In this document: positions 21,186 through 33,195 of the stretch, piece after piece
How the letters are laid out: every line of letters starts with the position of its first letter
Position numbering within the stretch: the first letter of the stretch is position 1
Origin: Carettochelys insculpta
Lineage: Eukaryota; Chordata; Testudines; Carettochelyidae
Direction: 5' to 3'
NCBI RefSeq assembly: GCF_033958435.1
Contig: NC_134137.1
Coordinates: 111,114,501-111,178,500, forward strand
DNA: 64,000 nt
Program-made: the position numbers and the translations under genes
The notes under the pieces: generated by a model
What the model was told of the DNA's origin: nothing
The model's input: only the letters and a program-made list of their open reading frames with translations
Database searches by the model: none

Positions 21186-21793
21186 TTTAGTGGGTAGGGC
21201 AGGACCTTGGGGAGCAGGGCAGGTGCAGGGCCTTAGGGGGAAGAGGTGGGTGGGGGGAGGTTCTGGCATTCTTCCAAGAATGGCTGGTTTCAAAATATTA
21301 CAAAGTTGGCAACTATTCAGTTCACCTTGGTTTCAGGGACTGTTGAAGGTGCTTAGCATATACAGTGTACTTATTACATTAGGCAGTCAACTTGTAGCAA
21401 TTCACAGATTTATTTCTTTGTTTGCCTAATACTCATATAATGTGTGTATAGATGTTTATGCAAGCCTACATATGAATATTCAAAACAACAGTAAATTTGG
21501 TGATGAGCTTTGTGAAACTGATTGTCTTAAATAAATGCAGGATGAATGCACTAACAAATAGATACATAATGGATAAACTACATGAAAATCAAATTTATTT
21601 ATATAAAGAAACAACTTTAAATAAGACTTCTTAAAAGTATACATATTTTCCTTCCTCTGATGAGGATTCCATTTACAAAGGTTCAAATACAAAGCATAAC
21701 ATGCCGATCTTTTTATAATCTAGGAGCACTGTAATATCAAAGTACTATTATATAAAGGAAGAAGCATTATCAACACTCAAAGATTATTCCTGA

Positions 21794-23001
21794 GGCTGTG
21801 TCTACACTGCAGAGTTTTGTCAACAAAATGGTTGTTTTGTTGACAAAACCAGAGGAACAGCCACATTGCAAAGCACGTTCTCTTGATGGTAAATTGACAA
21901 AACAGAGACAGCCATAACCCGCTTGCCATGAGGAAGAATGCCTCTGGAGAGAGATTTGTCGACAAAAAAAACCCTCACCCCCTGTTCCAACCCCTACATC
22001 ACCAAGTTTTGAGGCCTCCACCTCATGTCCCAAGACCCTCAACACCACCACCCTTCCAGTCCACCACTTGCACCCCTAGCTCTGCTTCCTGAGGGCCCCA
22101 CTTTAGCATGACAATTCACCCTGCGGGAACTGAGACTGTGTTACATCCATGGAGGAGGACCCTGGCAGCGGGCTTCCGCACAACAAACTGGTTGCCCACT
22201 GACCAGTAGCTGTCAGGAGTGGCGAGCTTCCAGATGGCAATTGCAACCCACTTCTCCCTCGGGATGGTGGGCTGCAGCTGGGTACTGGGTCTCTGGAGGA
22301 CAGGGGTGAGCCAGGCAGAGCTCCAAGAAGGAGGCCTTCCTTATGCAGAAGTTTTGGTGCCACTGCTGGTCATCCAACTGCTTCATGACCAGCCAATCCC
22401 ACCAGTCCAAACTGGTGTGGTGCCTCCAGATCAGCCTTGTCCAGCGTGGCATGAGGTTGCCAGGGTGTAGCTCCTGAAACCAGGACAACAGTCCCGAAGA
22501 TGAGCTCAGGGTTGACCTCTCAAAGGAACAAAAAGGCAGCTGCCAGAAAGTGCAGGACAAGCCACAGCATGTCTATGTGCAGCCATCACAAGTCTGGGGC
22601 AGCTCCAGCTGCACAGTACCCAGGGACCAGATGTGTTGCCCACAAACACAGGGCAAGCACAGAGAGCACAGCAAGAGCTTTGCTGTCCCTAGCAAGGGTG
22701 GGCAAGCAGTCAGCAGTGGCAGGGAACAGCCGTCCAAAGGGGTCTCTTTAAGGGCACGTTTCTGCATGGCTCTAACACCAGCACTTAGAAGGTACTGGTG
22801 ATGTGACCCTGGCTGATGTGGTTCTGGTTGGCTGCTTTGCTGAGCGAGCATCCCTTCTGTGTGGCCGCTCTCTGCCAGGAAAGTGAATCTTTCTTTCAAT
22901 GTGCTTTGGGATCTGGACACGCCCTGCAAAAAGAAGTTTTTTCAGAACATATCTTCCGACAAAAGCTTCTTTTGACAAAACCGTGCAGTGTAGACATAGC
23001 C
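21794..23001. mobile_element. 1.2-kb Harbinger deletion derivative with TGA duplication
   Basis: Ends are GGCTGTGTCTACACTGCAG and the complement of GGCTATGTCTACACTGCAC. TGA is duplicated exactly at 21791-21793 and 23002-23004. The minus strand between about 22560 and 22160 still reads a decayed transposase N-terminal exon (WWDWLVMKQLDDQQ, then AIAIWKLATPDSYWS). The catalytic exon and the Myb gene are gone. Internal TTGTCAACAAAA and TTTGTCGACAAA motifs link it to 5070-5497 and 44022-45021. Confidence 0.85.
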
Positions 23002-23004
23002 TGA

Positions 23005-25205
23005 GTGACACAATATGAGGTGCTTTTTATACTGCTCACCGGTCACAAGAGCAGTATGACAAAGACATGATTCTGTCATAGCTATTCTCTTGCCTTACCT
23101 GGAGGCAGGATGTGCTACAGTAACAGATCTGTAGGCAATCTAGTTGATAGTGCTCTTTCTTGTATCTGGTCTCAATAAAAGCAAGTATGGGTCACAGAAT
23201 CATCCCCTTCAGTGGACAAATGGAGATGTAGGAACTGAAGTAGTTTATTAATATGTTGGAGAGAGATGAAAAGGCTTGCTCCACTGGAAGGGGAAGGAGG
23301 AAAAAAAGTGGATTTCCATCTAAAATACCAGTTTAAGAGGATACACTTTTACGTGTGTATTTTGTATGTATTTGAGCTTGGAAGCTGAGTTGTTTGAACA
23401 CCTGACAGAGGAGCGACTCTTCCTTGTTGTTGAAATGAGTGAACTGGAACTATTGAGTAAAACTGTTAAGAGGTTCTCAATCAGTTTGCAAAGATTCAAT
23501 TGGTGTGGGTATTACACATCTTTCTGCTTCTAGAGATGTGCCCCTCTAGATCCATGGTCAAGGCACACTGGAGGGGTAGGCGTGGGGAGGATTACACTAC
23601 AGTTGCTCATGATACATGATATGTGAATAAACCAAGGAATTTGTTTTTTTAATTTTCATGAGCACTAAATTCAGAGTAATTTCAGCTGCATTTTAGGAAT
23701 GAAGCCAATGATTAAATGGATTTGTTAAACATTTCTAATCAGAAAAAAGTATAGTTTGAGCTCAGATTCAGTGCTGTAACATGACATTTATAATTATAAA
23801 TTGCAATAATCCCTCCAGATAACTAACTCTTACTAGTATGAGTAAGTACATGACTATGAATGGTATCACTTTCTGGACCCACAGTTAAATGTTAAAGGTT
23901 CTCATACCTTAGTGCATTAAGTACTTGTTTAAAATAAGAGTAAAACTCACAGTGGCCATGCTGCTTGTTGCTACTCTTACGTATGTTAATTTTATAGAAA
24001 TAGTGTGCACATTATAAAATATGTACATATATACTGAAGCTTTAGAGTAACAAAGTCCATGGAATTCAGTATTGTATTGTGTGGATGTGCCTGAATCACT
24101 CGCTCTCCTCTTGCAGCAGCAACAGAGTGTGAAAAGGTTTGTCCATTGGCTTTTATCCTAATGAGCTCACTGATAGGTCAAGAAAGAAAACAGCCACAAA
24201 CTATGTTATAATGTGCCAACAATCCCAGGCAGTGTAAAGTACTAATGAATTGTAACAGCTGCTACTTGAGCACAAGGTAAATGCTTCTTATCAGATACCA
24301 CTGAGGGAATGCAGCACCCGCAATTAAAGAAACAAAGAATATATAGCAGCAAGTTTCTATCTGACAGCACAAATTGTGGTAATACAGCCATTGCTTGGCC
24401 TAATTAATGTGATGAAATAAATTATAATTATCTATCTGACTTAGTCTTAAAAAATAACATGCACCCATACCCAGGCAAGTAGAGAGCAATTTTGATACAT
24501 ATGAATTATATCACTCAATATTTTCTTATTGAGAGGGAGAAAGGTCATTTTACTTATTTAGTGTGAAGAAGTGAATGATTCTTCCAAACCTAATACATCC
24601 GCTGTGCTACTAAAACACTCTATATCATCTGATCATCGCCTTCCTTCTATTTCAGTGTGTGGGGATGTTCCATTAGGATAGTTCCAAATTGATTTTCCTG
24701 ATGAAAGTTGGAAGCTAAAAACCTACTTTCAGTCTTAGACTTCCATCTCACTAGGTATGAATGCTGTATGCATCACCATAATATCTGAGAGCATACAGTA
24801 GTTAGCTAATTATTGGTAGTTTTTCTGATACCATTTCTAGGAAAACAAAATTCTGTAGGTGGAAAATAAGATAAATGTGAGTATTTGAAAGCCTTTTTAC
24901 ATTAATATATGACAGCAGTTATCACATGGATAAGTAGCCCTGGGAAAGAGCTGCATGTTGATCAAACAATTTTCTTTCAACACCCTTTTGTCCATGTGTC
25001 AGGTTAGCGAACTTTAATTTATACAATGGAAAATAGAGCTGCCAGCTGTTTTCCATTGTTGAGGAAGAAGGTAACTATGATATTGCTGTTAAAAGTCTGG
25101 TTAGCATTTCATTAAAAAAATTAAAACATATGGGAAGGCATGCTTTTACAAAAGGGAGCAGAGGACAATTGTTTCTCCCCGACACCCTGCCCCACTAAGG
25201 AAGCA
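23005..25205. other. 2.2 kb of AT-rich DNA without visible genes
   Basis: No protein-like ORF, splice-bounded exon or repeat boundary can be recognised. It is the longest stretch in the left part of the window with no element I can name. Confidence 0.5.
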
Positions 25206-25209
25206 TGCC

Positions 25210-25244
25210 TTATATATATATACACACACACACACAGGCAAAGC

Positions 25245-25281
<37 letters not shown>

Positions 25282-25347
25282 GGCAAAGCATATATATATA
25301 TATATACACACACAGGCAGGGCTATATATATATATATATACACACAC
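25210..25347. repeat. Compound (TA)n(CA)n microsatellite in a higher-order array
   Basis: Four successive blocks each run TATATATA then ACACACAC and are separated by AGGCAAAGCA or AGGCAGGGCTA. The alternating microsatellite is therefore itself duplicated in tandem with a period of about 35-50 bp. Confidence 0.9.
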
Positions 25348-26022
25348 AGGCAAAGCAATGTAACTTGCCAATAATACAAACAATTTCCAGAAAAAAGACA
25401 GTTAACATTTGAACTGTGGCACAGGCAGAACAGTTAGAACAGTTATTTGAGTTAACGAAAATGCAAATCACCTGGGGTAATATTTTCAAGTGTAACTAAA
25501 GGATTTATGCACATGAATGTCATTGACTTTCAGTGAAAAGTAGTGGAAGCATAAAGCAAGAAGTATCAAATACAGTTCTCATAGGCAAAAGGGAAGCATT
25601 AAAACATTTCTTGTAAGAGCAAGGAGTTCCCTGAGCAGAAATGTGGCAAGTTCAGCAAGGGAAATTTGCTTAGCCAGTGAAGCATGAGTGGGAAATGTCA
25701 GACAAAAGAACATTGAGAGCACTGAAACCGGAGAGAGAAAAGGAGTAAGTGGGGGGATGCTTGGGATGTGTTATTAAAGGCAGCATTCAAGAGCAGGTTT
25801 GGACTGTCAGTCTCAAGATTTATCATACTACTGTTAAATTTAAAATTGATGCCGGGGCAGAGGCAACTGATTTGTGGAGAGACTTTTAAGGAAAAGATCT
25901 CTGGTCTTAGGAGTAATCCAGGGTACAACACAATAGTCCAGAACAGACAAGTTGCCTGAGGTCTGATATACACTACAGATTTAGGTTGATTTAAGCTGCC
26001 TTTCATCAGTGTAACTGTGGAA

Positions 26023-28895
26023 GGCTATGTCTGCACTACAAGATAATATTGATTTTATGGCATTTAGCCTGATTTTACGAAGTGCCTGTCTTCAAATTTA
26101 AAACTCTGAATGAAGGGTAGTGAGGAAGCATCATGTCTTTAAATTGACTTCATTAGCCTCCAGAGATGTCCCACATGTACTCCACTGTTCTCTGCCCTGC
26201 CAACTCCAATATACTCAGGTGTGAAGGAATTAGGCAATAGGAAGACCATTTCAGTTTGGTACCTGGAAGCCCATGGCTGTAGGGTCATGCTTATATGAGA
26301 GTCTGAAAAATCTTCTTTTTGTTTCCATTAGCGCAGCTGTGGGGTCTATGGTTCTGTCTACCTCTGCTAGCTGTCTTTTTTTTTTCTGCACTGTGTAGTA
26401 CCAGCCACAGCCCACCCACCCGTGCCCCACCTCCCACCCCGCAACACATGCCAGCTAAGCTGTGGTTGAGTGTCATGCTTGTATTAGAGGCCAAGAAACT
26501 TCTTTTCAGCCATTTACATTTTGTCCTGCCCCCAACGCCCCCATCCTTCCCTCCCTGAGAGGTGCCACGCATTCTGGAATTTTCCCTCGCCTGCATCACA
26601 TAGCAGGTAGGCTGTGGGTGGGGGTCGTGCTTGTATGATAGGATGAGAAACTTGTTTTCAAACATTTACGTTTTGTCATGAGCCTCACATCCCTCCCCCC
26701 AGAGGCACCACACATTCTGGAAATTTCCCATGCCCAGCCGCATCCCGTAGCTTGACCCCGGACCAATAAAAGGATGCATTGTGCAAGGTGCCAGGCAGCT
26801 TGTACACAGTGAGGGTCCTGGAGCCAGCTGGAGGAAGTCTCCCTCGGCAGATAGGATAATAGGTGGCTGGCAGCTATCTGGGGGGCTTGGCAGCCACCCG
26901 GGGGAAATCTCCCTCAGTGGCCACAATTTTCAGGGGCTGGCTACAGAGGGGGGTCTTTCAGCCGCCTGGGGAAAGTCTCCCTCGGCAGCCATGATTTTGG
27001 GGGATTGGCAGCTGCCTGGCGAAAGTCTCAGGTGGCTGATATAGTTAGGGGTCTTTTAGCTGTCTGGGGAAGTGGACAAGCTTTTGGGGAGAGGGCTATA
27101 GTTGGGGGTCTGCCCAGTGGAAGTCTCCCTCGGCAGACATGATTTTTGTCAACAGGAGAAAAAAGTTTGTCACAAGAGCAGCTGTCCTTTGAGAGCAAAT
27201 TTTTATATGGGGTTTATCCAAAGGCCATTGAAGGCAATGTCGTAGTCTACAATTACCACAGTTCTCCCAGTGAGGCTTGCAGCAACCAACTGTGCCATAA
27301 CTGGTTTTAGGATACACTGCATTTCCAGTGCTGTGCTCGTGTCTACTACTAACACAGGCGTTTCCAGGTTTTGCAGTGGTTGCAAGGATGAAAATTCTTG
27401 TTCTGATGGTCTCCTTTGCCAGGAGGTCTAAGCCTAGATCCAAACCTGGGCCCACTGGTAAGAGGGGCAGGTGTTGGGCCCAGACATAGCCCTGCTGGAG
27501 CTCCTTCACCTTCACCTGGACTTCCTCCGTGCAGCAGTGGGGGGTGGCCTTGTTCCTGAAGGGTGGTGCCCATCAGGCGTAGGCTTGGGCATTATGGTGC
27601 TTCACGTCTGTGGTGAAGCTGGTATTCTGGTGTGTGGTGCTGACACCACCAGATACCACCAACTTGTTCTGAGGATCTCCTTTGCCAGGAGGTCTAAACC
27701 CAGAGCCAACTCTGGGCACACTGGTAATAGGGGCAGGTACTGGGTGGCCAACCAAAGCAGCCATAACAGATTGAATGATCCATTGCATTTTCAGCATAGC
27801 ACCCGTTTCCACTTACACATACATTTCAGGTGCAAATTCTTGTTCTGAGGGTCTTCTTTGCGAAGAGGTGTAAATCCAGATGCAGGTGGTGGGTCCTGCC
27901 CCAGAGTGTCGGCCAGCATCCGAGGCACAGATGTAGCACTGCCAGACCTCATTCACCTTCATCTGGACTTCCTCTGTGCTGCAGGGCAGGGCAGGGGAAG
28001 GGTGGCCTTATACCACCAAGGTAGTGGCCATCCAGTGCAGGCTTGAGCATTACGTTTGTTCACCTTGGGGTCTTAGAGTAGATCCTCCTTGCCCCATAGG
28101 TCCAGGATGGTCTGCACCTTTCATCCAGTCCAGGAGAGACCCACCTCTTGGTAACCTTGGCTGGTTCTTGGGACTCCTCTGCATGATTCCTTGAGGGCCC
28201 AGGGAGTCTCAGGCTCCCTCCTGGTGTGCCATGTAGAATGCTGGTTGGAAAGGAATGAGTGCAAGGGTGTTTGTACAGCAGCTTGTAGCTTTGCTGATTG
28301 GGCACACTCCGAAATTTGCCACTAGATTGGCTGGCCTTTGAGACAAAATTATTGATGTGAGGATCTACTTTGTCAGGAGCTCTAACTTCAGATCCAAGCC
28401 TCCAAAGATCCAGTGCTTTTGCATCCTGTTTTGAAAACCTGTCGGCTGGGAAACCCAAAATCTTTTTCCTAACCTTTCTGAAGCGCTTTGCTACCTATCC
28501 CTCCCCTCAGTTACAAAAAACACATCTCTTGCACAGGCAAGTCAGATCCTGCCTGGAAAAAAGGATGTTTGGTTAACACAGCAGGGAAATGAGGGAAATA
28601 AAATGTGGAAAGATGTTATCAGATACGCACAGCCACTTGTGGGGCACGTTTTATCCCCATGCTGTACCAGTCATGCTGTATCAGTGAAAATAGCCAGAAT
28701 GCTACAGGGCTCCAGGAACTATGGGTTAGGTTCCCACAATACACTGCTGCAACAGTCAATTTTGGCAACTTGTGTATGGCAGCAATAAGTTGATTTTGTG
28801 GGAAGGTGAAGATGCTCAAAACTGAATTGATAAAACTCACAGTTAATAAACTGATTTTAATAAAATCAATTTTAGCTCATAGTATAGACACAGCC
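26023..28895. mobile_element. 2.9-kb Harbinger-like element with internal repeats
   Basis: The left end is GGCTATGTCTGCACTACAAG and the right end is the complement of GGCTGTGTCTATACTATGAG. Flanking triplets are GAA and AAA (26020-26022 and 28896-28898). The minus strand near 27515 reads MKVKELQQGYVWAQ, the signature of the Harbinger Myb/SANT-like partner seen at 17.9 kb. No transposase block is recognisable. Three internal repeat families fill most of the element. Assignment to Harbinger rests on the TIR and that one block. Confidence 0.55.
26820..27136. repeat. Degenerate ~70-bp tandem repeat
   Basis: The phrase GTCTCCCTCGGCAG or a close variant recurs at about 26837, 26907, 26975, 27025 (truncated) and 27123. 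Each is preceded by GGCAGCYGYCTGGGG-like sequence. It lies inside the 26023-28895 element. Confidence 0.75.
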
Positions 28896-29012
28896 AAAAT
28901 GTCCACATTTAAGTATTGCTCCTGCTGACATAATAGCCCCACTATACCATCTTAACTCCACCTCCACGAGCAGTATAGAGTGATGGTCAATGTCATTAAG
29001 TCAGAACAATAT

Positions 29013-29307
29013 GGCTATGTCTACACAGTGGGTGGTATTTCAGGATACAAAACTATCCTGAAATAGCAACTCTGTGGCTTTTCACAGTGCCTGAAATAGC
29101 ATTGCCCTTTCGGGCAGGCTACTGTTACAGTTCTGGTCCCTCATCATACAAGGAGAAACAGAAAGTCTGGATTAGCCCCTTCTTTTGAAATGTGGTGCTG
29201 TTTGGAAGGCCCCAAACTTGGAATAAGGTATTTTGAAATAATGTGTGCAATTCACATAGCACAAATTGCATAAATTATTTAGAAAATTTTGCTGTGTAGA
29301 TGTAGCC
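29013..29307. mobile_element. 295-bp Harbinger-type MITE
   Basis: The left TIR GGCTATGTCTACACAGTGGG matches the complement of the right end (GGCTACATCTACACAGCAAA). TTTCAGGATA and TATCCTGAAA form an internal small palindrome. Flanking triplets TAT and TGT differ by one base. Confidence 0.7.
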
Positions 29308-32300
29308 TGTCAGTGCAGACACTTTATTGCTTATGTCAAGTGTTAATGGCTTTCAGGAATCATTCCACAATGTTCCACATTGGCAGTACAATTGATACAA
29401 GCACACCTGGCAAAGACTTGCACTGCTGACACAAGGAGCAAAGCGTACACATGAAGTAATTACTACAGTGGCTCTATACCGGTTGTTAGATTGACAATTT
29501 TATAGTGTGCTCGTGGTCTGAGGCAGTTCAAAGATAAAGGAGTACGTGTGTGACACCATAGCCCTTAATGCAAATTCAGTGCAAATAATCTCTTAAATTA
29601 AATCAAAACCATGGAAATAGACCTCATAAAATGTCGGGTGACCATATTTTTCTAAGATGAATACGACACCTGGTGAAATTACTTTTGTTCAAGCAAGTTC
29701 AATGGCAGTCAGAAACTACGCAGTACAAATGTTCAAATTAACATCAAGTTGACTGAGCTGGTCTCTCACACAGGTCTGGGGGTGACCGACTGACCTGACC
29801 CAGTCTTCCCTGCCCAGTGCTCTCCACTCTCCATGCCTGGCTGTCCCCCCTGAAATGGATCCACCTCTGCTAATACCTGATGCCACATCTTTTCAAGGAG
29901 ACACGTGAGGGGATGCTTAGGGTCACATGACTCCTCTCCAGATATTTGTTGCGGTGTGCACCAGAATGTGGCAAGCAGCAGCCTTTCAGCCCTGTGCCAA
30001 AGGCAAAGGATGGGAGCTGCTTCCAGCAGAGTGAAGGTGAGAGTGGAAGTGAGGCCCATGGTTTTCCAGAGGTCATCTCTTCCCTCCCATCCCCTGCTCC
30101 CCTATGGCTAGAAGCAACTTGTCCCTTCCTGCCCACCAAGTGTAGAAAGGCAGCCTACCATTTCTAACCAGCTGCTGGCCGCAAACATAACCCAGTGGCT
30201 TCCTATGCCATGGCTAAAGCATGGGCAGGAAAGGGTTAAGCTGTAAGGATGCACTCAGCACCAGGGTCCAGAGAACCTGACTGTAGGGGCTTCAGCCAAC
30301 CCAACCAGAGAAGTGGCTCATCAGGGGAAGGGTGCCTAAGGGACAGAGCAGTCTCCAGCTCCCTGGGAGGCCAGATCTTGGGTGGCGGACAACATGCAAA
30401 GAGGGCCTCTGCTGCAGGCCTGCAGGTTGGATCACAAACAAAATGGAAATAGCTTCCTCCCCACAACTGCAGAGCCTAGCTCAGAGATGGAGAAACATCC
30501 CTTTGCCAATGCTGTGGGGTGGGGGTGGGGTTGACACATGCAAGATTTGGCTCCTCCTAGCCCGTGTCTTGGGCCAGAGAACTTGAGCTTCCACTGGTGC
30601 CAGCCTATCTCAAGGCAGTGGGGGAAGGAAGGAGCCTGCCAACCAGGCTGTTAGTGAGCTGAATGACCCAACCTGTGTCTGGTTCTCTGTATACCTCCAG
30701 GAGCAAGACACCCCCCACTCGGAGGGACATGGAGGAGCAGTGGGACTGTGGGAGGGGGGAAAGAGTGAATGAGCACAGCAGGATGAGTTCAGTGAGAGGG
30801 GAAGCATGTAAAGGGCCAATGGGTAGCCAGTAGAAGAGGCATGTAACCAGCCCCACTTGCCCAGACCCATCATCCACTACAGTCACCAGCAGGGACTGAA
30901 CTGATGGACTGTCACAGGGTGCAGTCAGTCCAGCCACCAGCCTTGCAAACTCACCTCCATCACCAGCCATTAGAATCCTCCCCACTCACTACTGGAGTGA
31001 GGACAACTGGCCAGCAAAGATCCAGCCAGGAGTAGGACCCACCGACACTGATGGAAGAAAAAAAAGACAGAAAATACAGGACAATCAGACATGTTTTTAA
31101 AAAAAAAAAAAACTAGGGACACAGGCCAAATATGAGACTGTCCCTTTCTTGGAGTACACTGGGACACTCCACCCCAAGTGCTGGCCTTTCAGGGCCCTCT
31201 TTAGCCTGCCAAAAGAGAGGTGATCCCAGTCCTGGGAATAGAGATAAGCAGAACACTCTGAGCCTGACCCTCCTTGTGGCATGACTGGTGCCCTCTGTCA
31301 TGGTGGTTTGTTCAACTTTGGGGTCTGGCGCTGCATTTCAACTAGTGCCAGATCTGGTTTCTCATTGCTGCCACTGCACTTGTCTTTCCTCGCACCCGGA
31401 GCATGTGTTTGCCAATGGTCAGGTGAGATGCCACTATGCCCTTGTATTAACATGAGATATTAACTGCTAGAGCAGAGCTCACCAGTGACCAGGCTAAGAG
31501 CTGCTGAAAAGCAGCCAGGTTCTTTTCTTTTTGTGTTCGGGTTAGCACAGTAACAGGAGGAGTCAGGTTACCACTTAATCAATTACTTTGTTTATTTACC
31601 TAACAAGTTAATCTCTTAATGTTGCTTTATTTGTTACCTAGGGAGTTAAGCTCTTGTGGTTACAATTGTTACAAGGTTACAAATTATAACCTAACCTAAC
31701 TGATTACAAATAGCTAGCATGCACTCTAGTTCAAAGATCTATACTTGTTAAATGTGCACAAAAGAAATAAAAAGATAAAATACCTAGGAGGTCTTATCCT
31801 CACCCCTGCATTACCAACCTGGCTTGGCCCGTTTCCCTCAATCCCTTGGGAAGAAGTTCTTTGTCCTTGTTTTTCCAGGAGTCGAGCATCCTCGGGGACC
31901 TGGGGAGACCCCCCACTCCTGTCCAGCAGGAAAGATGATTGGAGCTCAAATAGGGGGTCTGCTGGACCCCTCTTTATACCCTTTGGGTCACGTAGGCTTC
32001 TTCCTTGGTTTAATTGAATTAAACTGTCTGATACTGGTTCTCACAGAGAGTTCAAGGGTGCAGTTCACACCTGTGAGGTAGAGACAATTAGGGGCATTTG
32101 TGTCTTAATGGGCCAGAGATTTTTCCTCCTCGTGTCTGGGACTAGTGTCCTGGTGAATCAACTAATGGTAATTGGCCAAGGGCAGTCCGAGGCCCGGCTG
32201 TTAATTAGCCCATTGTTCTTAGCTTTGCTCCGGAGCTTCAAAGGCTGTGGCTAAGATAAGTCCATCTGTGCTCTTGGGCATTCCAGGGCTGGGCTATTCC

Positions 32301-32478
32301 TGCATGAGGCAGAGAATGAATGCCATGCAGGAGGTGGGGATGGGAGACCTCCTGCCCCCCAAAGGCTGTGCAGATGAACACCTCCCCCTTCTTTTAGAAT
32401 ACTAAACAATCCTCCTGAAATCACTTGGGAGATGTTCCATCTCCACTACACAGATCTGGAGTGGAAGGATTAGGTCAT
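29308..32478. other. 3.2 kb without recognisable genes; probable old repeats
   Basis: A GGTGACCATATTTTTC sequence near 29637 resembles the end of a DNA transposon. A GC-richer tract at 29.8-31.4 kb has long but protein-unlike open frames. A second tract from about 31450 could be an LTR or retroviral-type remnant, but no diagnostic pol, primer site or paired repeat was found. I assign no function. Confidence 0.35.
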
Positions 32479-32481
32479 TGT

Positions 32482-33192
32482 GGCTACGTCTACACGTGCA
32501 GACAACATCGAAATAGCTTATTTCGATGTTGCGACATCGAAATAGGCTATTTCGATGAATAACGTCTACACGTCCTCCAGGGCCGGCAACGTCGATGTTC
32601 AACTTCGACGTTGCTCAGCCCAACATCGAAATAGGCGCAGCAAGGGAACGTCTACACGTCAAAGTAGCACACATCGAAATAGGGATGCCAGGCACAGCTG
32701 CAGACAGGGTCACAGGGCGGACTCAACAGCAAGCCGCTCCCTTAAAGGGCCCCTCCCAGACACAGTTGCACTAAACAACACAAGATCCACAGAGCTGACA
32801 ACTGGTTGCAGACCCTGTGCCTGCAGCATAGATCCCCAGCTGCTGCAGAAGCAGCCAGAAGCCCTGGGCTAAGGGCTGCTGCCCACGGTGACCATAGAGC
32901 CCCGCAGGGGCTGGAGAGAGAGCATCTCTCAACCCCCCAGCTGATGGCCGCCATGGAGGACCCAGCAATTTCAACATTGCGGGACGCGGATCGTCTACAC
33001 GGTCCCTACTTCGACGTTCAACGTTGAAGTAGGGCACTATTCCTATCTCCTCATGAGGTTAGCGACTTCGACGTCTCGCCGCCTAACGTCGAAGTTAACT
33101 TCGAAATAGCGCCCGACGCGTGTAGACGCGACGGGCGCTATTTCGAAGTTGGTGCCGCTACTTCGAAGTAGCGTGCACGTGTAGACGCAGCT
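32482..33192. mobile_element. 711-bp Harbinger MITE (family A), inverse of the 2528 copy
   Basis: It starts GGCTACGTCTACACGTGCA and ends with the complement of AGCTGCGTCTACACGTGCA. Length is exactly 711 bp, as at 2528-3238, and the internal GC-rich block is the same read in reverse complement (for example TTAAAGGGCCCCTCCCAGAC). Flanking triplets (TGT, TCA) do not match, so the duplication has decayed or the edge is off by a base. Confidence 0.85.
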
Positions 33193-33195
33193 TCA

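Noticed and set aside
25121..25412. Open frames rich in Ile-Tyr-Thr-His over the TA/CA repeat
   Set aside because: Pure translation of a microsatellite.
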